Positions 7,630 through 11,921 of a DNA stretch of 11,921 nt are shown piece after piece. The stretch's first letter is position 1. Each line of letters starts with the position of its first letter. This DNA comes from Lachnoclostridium sp. UBA6558. GTDB lineage: Bacteria; Bacillota; Clostridia; Lachnospirales; Lachnospiraceae. Location: positions 1 through 11,921 of the forward strand of contig DJJW01000052.1 in NCBI GenBank assembly GCA_002434335.1, in the 5' to 3' direction. The notes beneath the pieces are model-generated. The model ran no database searches and was not told the origin of the DNA. It saw only the letters and a program-made list of their open reading frames with translations. The position numbers and the translations under genes were made by a program.

Positions 7630-7632
7630 CTA
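7630..7632 (-). other. In-frame amber codon (TAG) inside the DUF5696 frame
   Basis: Codon 227 of the 883-codon frame, in context GAA TAG GCT. The next 655 codons remain open and family-like. Single-base changes could derive it from CAG, GAG, AAG, TGG, TAT/TAC, TTG or TCG. No selenocysteine-like or pyrrolysine machinery is visible in the window. Confidence 0.9.
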
Positions 7633-8310
7633 TTCTGTAATACTCTTTTTGTATAACAGTTCCAAGGTCATCTTATACTTATCAGCAGTAGCCTGGTCCG
7701 TCTTACCGGAATCAACAAGAGTCTTTATCCCTCCCAGAAAGAAATTCTCAAATCTGTCAACGGACATTTTCTGGGGATAATACTCGGTAAAACGTTCTGA
7801 CTCACCTTCATTGATGTCCATGGTAATCTGAATACCGTTTTCAATTTTATTTAACACATAGCTTCCCAGCTGGGTACAGTAGGTATAAGAATCCCATTCA
7901 TAAAGATTGTTATCCTCTCCCAGATAGGAAATGGTCAGAAGTGCAAGTTCTGCTGCCTGGCTGCTGCCGTTGACAGCTGAATACCAGGACTTACCGGTAT
8001 TCTTATCTTTTACCTTCAGATTCATTGTTTCGGCATTGATATACAGCTGTTTTGAGTCGCTTTCTGCTACCAGAACCTCTCCTGCTGTATGAGGTATTTC
8101 CTCTCCTGCTGTTGCAAGTTCAGCATTATCTGCCGGAGGCAGAATATTAGCCTTAACGCCAAGTACCGGTATATAGCGCAATAACCCGATAATAAAACAC
8201 AGTATCAGAACCGTTGCAATCATTTTGCGGGCAAAATGTCTGGCATATATCTTACGGAGCTTATCTGTTACAGGCTTTATAAAATTCGCAATATCACTTA
8301 ATCCTTTCAT
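7630..8310 (-). CDS. DUF5696 protein, N-terminal fragment (ends at the amber codon)
   Basis: Encodes 226 residues before the TAG. A basic N-terminus (KLRKIYARHFARK) is followed by one hydrophobic segment (about residues 30-47), fitting a signal anchor with the rest outside the cell. A Thr/Glu-rich linker leads to LYINAETMNLKVKDKNTGKSWYS (89-111), an N-terminal beta-domain motif typical of the family. The ribosome site before the ATG is weak (GGGTG), and a strong hairpin (8328-8349) lies just upstream, so translation may be controlled by RNA structure. If no readthrough occurs the product is a truncated membrane-anchored stub. It follows the YIP1 gene after 235 bp, the largest gap in this part of the operon. 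Confidence 0.75.
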   Translation of the reverse strand: MKGLSDIANFIKPVTDKLRKIYARHFARKMIATVLILCFIIGLLRYIPVLGVKANILPPADNAELATAGEEIPHTAGEVLVAESDSKQLYINAETMNLKVKDKNTGKSWYSAVNGSSQAAELALLTISYLGEDNNLYEWDSYTYCTQLGSYVLNKIENGIQITMDINEGESERFTEYYPQKMSVDRFENFFLGGIKTLVDSGKTDQATADKYKMTLELLYKKSITE

Positions 8311-8327
8311 GTTTTACACCCATTGCA

Positions 8328-8349
8328 TATCGCAGGCGGACCTGCGATA
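8328..8349 (-). repeat. 9-bp perfect hairpin with 4-nt loop just before DUF5696
   Basis: TATCGCAGG and CCTGCGATA are perfect complements separated by four bases (TCCG on the minus strand). The hairpin ends 17 bases before the DUF5696 start codon and is not followed by a T-run, so it is not an intrinsic terminator. It lies immediately next to the weak ribosome site. Confidence 0.7.
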
Positions 8350-8350
8350 C

Positions 8351-8419
8351 TGCCACAACTATGAAAGAGTGAAAGAAGCTCATTGTGGCAGCCTTTCCTT
8401 TAAATTTTCTTTCACTCTT
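8351..8419 (-). repeat. Two interleaved complementary stems (pseudoknot or alternative-fold topology)
   Basis: Stem A pairs 8407-8419 with 8365-8377 (13 perfect base pairs, AAGAGTGAAAGAA on the minus strand). Stem B pairs 8383-8390 with 8351-8358 (TGCCACAA with TTGTGGCA). The order A5-B5-A3-B3 means each stem has one arm inside the other's loop, so they must form a pseudoknot or be mutually exclusive. Confidence 0.6.
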
Positions 8420-8545
8420 AGGTCGTGTTAGAGAACCCAAACCACTCCTTGCTTTCACAAAGCGAAATCCCGGCATGGCACAAGCGTTTTCAAACACATC
8501 CCAGCGACATGATGCCACGAATACGGCATCGCAGACTATGCACTG

Positions 8546-9181
8546 TCAATTAATCCTTCTTACCATCTCCTGAGCAACTGTCATAACAAAATAATACATA
8601 CGCTCCATCAAAGAGAAGAACAGTATACCTAAAAATACGATAATAAAGGCAGCTACGGCTGTTGCCAGCAGTGTCTTGATATTAACAGCAAAGGAATATT
8701 CATGAATAATGCACAAGCCTGCCAACAGGATAAAAACAAACCATACCACTCCGATTCCCTGCAGGGATCTTACTATAATAACTTCTTCTGTTATTACAAA
8801 ATTACTGATAAAAACGGTCACACCGTTAAGCAGCAGCATAGGAACAACAGAATACCCTAAGACAATAAAGATATCTCTCATATTGCCTTTCCCATTAAAC
8901 AATGTAGTAATTGTCCAGTTGCTCACGGTAAAGAGCAGGAAGACAGACAGAGCAGAAATAAAAATTGATATGCTGTTCATCTGAAATATGGCATTCATAT
9001 TCATAACAAAACCGGTATACTGATAGGAAACACATTGCATGATTCCATAAAGTATCAGAATAACAGAGGCTATAAGGGCACTTCCTTTTCCCCTGTATTT
9101 TATCTCATAGAAGCCGTCAAAAGGGTGGAACATGGCATATTTTAAATAATGCAGCTGTTCTTTAAAAATCTTATTTTTCAT
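8546..9181 (-). CDS. YIP1-family multi-pass membrane protein
   Basis: A 211-residue, very hydrophobic protein with about five membrane segments (roughly residues 34-52, 70-88, 104-129, 139-160 and 168-195). A soluble N-terminus contains YLKYAMFHPFDGFYEIKYRGKGS, which fits the start of bacterial YIP1-domain proteins. No catalytic motif is visible. Bacterial YIP1 proteins have no well-defined function. It starts within the stop of the NHL gene (ATGA, 9178-9181) with a clear AAGGAG ribosome site, so the two proteins are probably made together and may act as a membrane pair. Its TGA stop abuts the structured element at 8321-8545. The family call rests on length, topology and context; a different small integral membrane family is possible. 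Confidence 0.72.
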   Translation of the reverse strand: MKNKIFKEQLHYLKYAMFHPFDGFYEIKYRGKGSALIASVILILYGIMQCVSYQYTGFVMNMNAIFQMNSISIFISALSVFLLFTVSNWTITTLFNGKGNMRDIFIVLGYSVVPMLLLNGVTVFISNFVITEEVIIVRSLQGIGVVWFVFILLAGLCIIHEYSFAVNIKTLLATAVAAFIIVFLGILFFSLMERMYYFVMTVAQEMVRRIN

Positions 9182-10647
9182 TTATGTCCACTCTCCTTCT
9201 TGTGATATCTTACTTCCGTATATAGAATAAGGGATATGAAAGCTAAGAAGATTACAGCAATGATTCCGAAGTTATCCTGTAACACTTCACCTCTATGCCC
9301 GTTATAGGCCTTGGAATAAAATTCACGGTTGTTGCCAAGCTTGAAGTAATACATGGCTTTTTCGTAATCATCCTTCATCAGATAGTTCTTACCGATCCCT
9401 ACATATGCCACTTCGTAATTTGCATTTAATTTAAGGATATTATCAAACTGTACCAAAGCCTCATCCCAATCGCCGTAATAATAGCTCTTGCTTGCCTGTA
9501 AGGCTGCTTTGCCAAAGTCCGTAGGCTTCAGTATATAAGCACATTTTAGTGCACTGTCTGTAACAACCAGATTATCTCCTGACCAGGTAATACCAGTTGG
9601 CATAGAGAAGGAGCCTTTTGTTTTTCCGATCGAGCCAAAAGCATTCAGAAGCTGTCCGTCAAAATCATAAAGAAAGATTCTTCCCTTGAATTTATCTAAA
9701 ACCGCATAGGTACCATAATCTTTTACTGCCACATCAACAAACTGACTCTGCTCATTCAGATTCATTCTGTGAATATCACCTATAACAAAGGTATTTCCTT
9801 CTTCTCTTAAGACATTTTTACCACCGGAATTTAAACGGAATACCATATGCTCCGCAGCTGCATCGAAGGTAACAGCATAAACAAAACCGTCTGAATCCAG
9901 AGCCACATTATTAAAGGCAGGTGCAAAGGTTTTCTTCATCTGCTCCTTCTGTCTGTCAGATGAGATCGATTTCCAGAAATAATCCAGAAAATTTACGGAA
10001 GGAGAATTGACACCAAAATATCTGGAAAAAGTACCATCAGGGTTCAATTCAATGATTCCCTCATAGCTCGACTGAACAACCACATAGATTCTGTCCGCAC
10101 TGTCTACTACTATCTTAGAGGGTCTGAATTCAGAAACACCTGCCATATTTTCTGGCTTTTTAATCACCCGCTTTAAGGTATAATCAGAGCCATCCAAGAC
10201 TACAATTCTTTCTGCGCCTGTATCGGCTACATAAAGCTCTTTATTTTTCTCCTGATAAAATACACCTTCCGGAGCATTAAATACCAGCTGTGCACCACTC
10301 TCGTCTATAACGATTTTATTATCAGCATCTCGGATGACCTTTAAGGATTTTATAAAACTGCCATTCTGATCGGTTATATTCACTCTGCTTTCAAGGGTAT
10401 CTACAAGGAATATATGACCATCTTCACTGGCAGCCACATCTTGAAAGCCCTGTACTTTGATTCCGCCCATATCTGCTTCATCAATTACAGTATCAAGCTG
10501 GAAGGCCGCCGGACTTTCTACCGCATTTCCCCAATAATTGTAGGTATAACCATCATAATCATAACTTTTACCATCGGCAGCATAAACTCTGGTTGGAAGG
10601 AACACCAGCAGGAATACCAGCAGGATTAGTAAACTTTTTTTCTTCAT
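9178..10647 (-). CDS. Secreted NHL-repeat beta-propeller/TPR protein with C-terminal membrane anchor
   Basis: A 489-residue protein. Residues 1-23 are a cleavable signal peptide ending VYA-AD. Six NHL-like blades can be traced near 69-96, 125-155, 175-205, 246-276, 304-331 and 349-377, such as DVAASEDGHIFLVDTLESRV and LYVADTGAERIVVLD. A TPR-like helical segment follows at about 380-438 (YYYGDWDEALVQFDNILKLN and DDYEKAMYYFKLG). A transmembrane helix lies at 459-477, with a short basic cytoplasmic tail. The propeller and TPRs should therefore lie outside the cell, as a scaffold or ligand-binding module; no enzyme active site is evident. Its ribosome site overlaps the TAG stop of the preceding permease gene (14-bp gap), and its end overlaps YIP1. 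It may organise or sense glycan near the transporter, which is inference. Confidence 0.82.
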   Translation of the reverse strand: MKKKSLLILLVFLLVFLPTRVYAADGKSYDYDGYTYNYWGNAVESPAAFQLDTVIDEADMGGIKVQGFQDVAASEDGHIFLVDTLESRVNITDQNGSFIKSLKVIRDADNKIVIDESGAQLVFNAPEGVFYQEKNKELYVADTGAERIVVLDGSDYTLKRVIKKPENMAGVSEFRPSKIVVDSADRIYVVVQSSYEGIIELNPDGTFSRYFGVNSPSVNFLDYFWKSISSDRQKEQMKKTFAPAFNNVALDSDGFVYAVTFDAAAEHMVFRLNSGGKNVLREEGNTFVIGDIHRMNLNEQSQFVDVAVKDYGTYAVLDKFKGRIFLYDFDGQLLNAFGSIGKTKGSFSMPTGITWSGDNLVVTDSALKCAYILKPTDFGKAALQASKSYYYGDWDEALVQFDNILKLNANYEVAYVGIGKNYLMKDDYEKAMYYFKLGNNREFYSKAYNGHRGEVLQDNFGIIAVIFLAFISLILYTEVRYHKKESGHK

Positions 10648-10661
10648 CGTAACATTTCCTC

Positions 10662-11552
10662 CTAACCCTTCACACCGGAAGTTGCCATAGTTTCAATTAC
10701 ATTGCTTTGGGACAGTACGAATACCGAAACAGGAACCAACAGCATGATAAAGGATATGGCTGAGGATACACCTGTTCGGGATATACCGCCGCTTACCAGC
10801 TGCTGGAGCACGTAAGTTACCGGCTTTAATTCTTCCGTATAGATAAATACACCGCCTGTTGTACCCCACATCTGCTGGAAGGACAGGATAACCAGTGTAA
10901 TCCAGGCAGGCTTACACAAAGGCATAACAACACTCCAGTAGGTCTTAAATTCCCCCGCACCGTCAATTTTGGCAGCTTCCAGCATCTCATCAGGTATCTG
11001 CACCATAAAGTTCTTCATCAGGTAGAGTCCTAAGGTAGAGCCTACTGCCGGAAGGATAACTGCCCAGTAGGTATCAATCATTCCAAGCCTGCTCATAATC
11101 AGGTAATTGGGAATAGCTGTTACGGAAGCATTGAACATAAGTGCATACACAATGATATTACTCATTGCCTTGGAACCGGGAAAGGTATATTTCGCCAGCG
11201 GAAAAGCAGCCATAGAACCTAGCAGCACCGTTCCAAAGGTACCAAGAAAGGTTATCATACCGGTATTAAAAATATATCTGGACAAAGGTACATTAAAACT
11301 CTCAACGATCGTTGCCAAATCAAAGAAGTTATTCAGGGTAGGATTCTCTACTGTCATCTTAGGAGGTATAATGAATATTTCGCTTAATGGTTTAAAGGCA
11401 TTTACCACAGTGAATATAAGCGGGAAAAGGCTGAATAAACCAAAGAAAGCAAGCACCAGTGTAAGACCCATATCTCCCATAAGGCTTCGGTTTCTTCTTC
11501 TTAATTTTCTTGCACGCAGTTTTGATACAAGAAACTTATATAATTTTTTCAT
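10662..11552 (-). CDS. CUT1 carbohydrate ABC transporter permease (LplC/MalG-like)
   Basis: A 296-residue membrane protein from the ATG at 11550-11552. An upstream GTG in the same frame (11583-11585) would add 11 residues. I prefer the ATG because GGGAG sits about 8 bases before it and the resulting MKKLYKFLVSKLRARKLRRR tail is typical. Six hydrophobic segments follow. The ATPase-docking EAA loop reads LEAAKIDGAGEFKTYWSVVMP, with E-A-A, G and P conserved. It lies just downstream of the partial LplB-type permease gene (11589-11921) and is its probable heterodimer partner. It stops with TAG inside the ribosome site of the NHL gene. The protein is clearly distinct from the MalG-like permease at 3754-4755, so the locus has two permease pairs. 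Confidence 0.94.
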   Translation of the reverse strand: MKKLYKFLVSKLRARKLRRRNRSLMGDMGLTLVLAFFGLFSLFPLIFTVVNAFKPLSEIFIIPPKMTVENPTLNNFFDLATIVESFNVPLSRYIFNTGMITFLGTFGTVLLGSMAAFPLAKYTFPGSKAMSNIIVYALMFNASVTAIPNYLIMSRLGMIDTYWAVILPAVGSTLGLYLMKNFMVQIPDEMLEAAKIDGAGEFKTYWSVVMPLCKPAWITLVILSFQQMWGTTGGVFIYTEELKPVTYVLQQLVSGGISRTGVSSAISFIMLLVPVSVFVLSQSNVIETMATSGVKG

Positions 11553-11568
11553 TCTATTAACTCCCATC

Positions 11569-11584
11569 TGCGCGCCACAGCGCA
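11569..11584. repeat. Small GC-rich hairpin between two permease genes
   Basis: TGCGC and GCGCA (5 bp) flank a six-base loop, in the short gap between the permease stop (11589) and the preferred ATG of the next permease (11552). No T-run follows. It overlaps the alternative GTG start. It may be an mRNA processing or stabilising hairpin, or chance. Confidence 0.3.
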
Positions 11585-11588
11585 CGTA

Positions 11589-11921
11589 TTAGCCTAATTT
11601 ACGAAGCAGTTTCTGTACAATGATATTGCACAGTAGCATGATAAAAAACAGAACGACTGCAATCGTACATGCATAGCCAAGCTCATATCTGACATTACCG
11701 TAGTCATGTAAATGTGTCAGTATGGTATGACCTGCATAGCTGACAGAAGGGAAGCCTGCCAGATCGATGGATATCTGGGAAACCGATAAGGATCCCGTAA
11801 TCTGCATAACAGCACCGAACATCAGCTGAGGTTTCATGGACGGAAGGGTAATATACCACAGCTCCTGCCAACGGTTCTTAACACCTTCTACAGCAGCCGC
11901 TTCATACCAGGATTTATCCAC
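11589..11921 (-). CDS. CUT1 carbohydrate ABC transporter permease (LplB/MalF-like), C-terminal part cut by right window edge
   Basis: The last 110 codons of a permease whose N-terminus lies beyond the right edge. The GTG at the very edge is an internal Val codon, not a start. The EAA docking loop is present at the N-terminal end of this fragment (YEAAAVEGVKNRWQELWYITLP, with E-A-A, G and P). A C-terminal membrane helix (YACTIAVVLFFIMLLCNIIV) and a basic tail follow. Intact members are about 300 residues, so roughly two thirds is missing. It pairs with the LplC-like permease 36 bp downstream. A binding-protein gene is expected further upstream, outside the window. Confidence 0.93.
   Translation of the reverse strand: MDKSWYEAAAVEGVKNRWQELWYITLPSMKPQLMFGAVMQITGSLSVSQISIDLAGFPSVSYAGHTILTHLHDYGNVRYELGYACTIAVVLFFIMLLCNIIVQKLLRKLG

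Larger units (their letters stand above)
5662..8310 (-). pseudogene. DUF5696-type gene interrupted by one in-frame amber codon (full span)
   Basis: The open frames 7630-8310 and 5662-7539 are in the same reading frame. Between them are the TAG at 7630-7632 and 30 further sense codons. Without that TAG the gene would be one 882-residue protein, close to the size I expect of DUF5696 proteins, with an N-terminal membrane anchor and a large extracytoplasmic body. No frameshift or second stop is present, so the lesion is one codon. It may be a recent nonsense mutation, a sequencing or assembly error, or a recoded codon. TAG is also the true terminator at 5662-5664 and 10662-10664, which argues against genome-wide amber reassignment. 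I annotate it as an interrupted gene; functional status is unresolved. Confidence 0.75.
8311..8545 (-). other. Structured non-coding stretch between YIP1 and DUF5696 genes (candidate regulatory RNA or small palindromic element)
   Basis: My hand count gives about 46% G+C over 8341-8540, higher than the AT-rich gaps elsewhere in the window. In minus-strand order it contains a GATGCC/GGCATC stem (8511-8530), a GCTTT/AAAGC hairpin (8451-8463), a 13-bp stem A (8407-8419 with 8365-8377), an interleaved 8-bp stem B (8383-8390 with 8351-8358) and a 9-bp hairpin C (8328-8349). The outermost nine bases at 8321-8329 and 8537-8545 are inverted repeats at 8 of 9 positions, ending exactly at the YIP1 stop codon. 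This suits either an inserted palindromic element or a cis-acting RNA; the two are not exclusive. Confidence 0.55.

Noticed and set aside
8294..8518. A 74-codon minus-strand frame across the structured gap, running into the DUF5696 start
   Set aside because: It overlaps the hairpins and the DUF5696 coding start, has no clear ribosome site and shows no recognisable domain. Base pairing explains the sequence better. If the segment proves to be a dispersed repeat, this frame could recur without being translated.
11107..11592. A 161-codon plus-strand frame antisense to the LplC-like permease
   Set aside because: The permease frame carries a clear EAA loop and membrane helices; the antisense translation has neither a ribosome site nor recognisable motifs.
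1..11921. CRISPR arrays, tRNA or rRNA genes, and transposase genes
   Set aside because: No regularly spaced repeats, cloverleaf-like genes, rRNA-like stretches or transposase motifs were seen on either strand.

Overview
The window reads as one carbohydrate-uptake and glycan-degradation locus. Every real gene is on the minus strand, so the locus is transcribed from the right edge to the left. AT-rich DNA, strong AGGAGG-type ribosome sites, ATGA/GTGA gene overlaps, CUT1 sugar permeases without a local ATPase, a LacI-family regulator and a cre-like operator all suggest a saccharolytic clostridial Firmicute, probably Lachnospiraceae-like. That assignment is an inference from style, not from a marker gene.

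Layout in transcription order: (1) a partial MalF/LplB-type permease cut by the right edge (11589-11921); (2) an LplC/MalG-type permease (10662-11552); (3) a secreted, C-terminally anchored NHL-propeller/TPR protein (9178-10647); (4) a YIP1-type multi-pass membrane protein overlapping it by 4 bp (8546-9181); (5) a structured, relatively GC-rich 235-bp non-coding stretch (8311-8545); (6) a DUF5696-type membrane-anchored protein interrupted by one in-frame TAG (5662-8310); (7) a second permease pair (4745-5650 and 3754-4755, overlapping by 11 bp); (8) a GH30 lipoprotein glycosidase (2016-3569); (9) a LacI-family repressor overlapping it by 4 bp (961-2019); (10) a 291-bp intergenic region with nested inverted repeats, a 44-bp near-perfect palindrome and a cre/LacI-type operator; (11) the N-terminal third of a cytoplasmic GH35 beta-galactosidase (1-669), cut by the left edge.

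Working model: the surface GH30 enzyme cuts a polysaccharide, plausibly a beta-1,6-galactan side chain of type II arabinogalactan. One or both permease pairs import the oligosaccharides, using a binding protein outside the window and probably a shared ATPase encoded elsewhere. GH35 then removes terminal beta-galactose inside the cell. The LacI protein is the likely local sensor. The NHL/TPR, YIP1 and DUF5696 proteins form a membrane-associated module of unclear role between the two permease pairs, and this is the least understood part of the locus.

The strongest anomalies are the single amber codon in an otherwise open 883-codon DUF5696 frame, and the 8311-8545 element, whose two long complementary stems interleave like a pseudoknot or a two-state switch.
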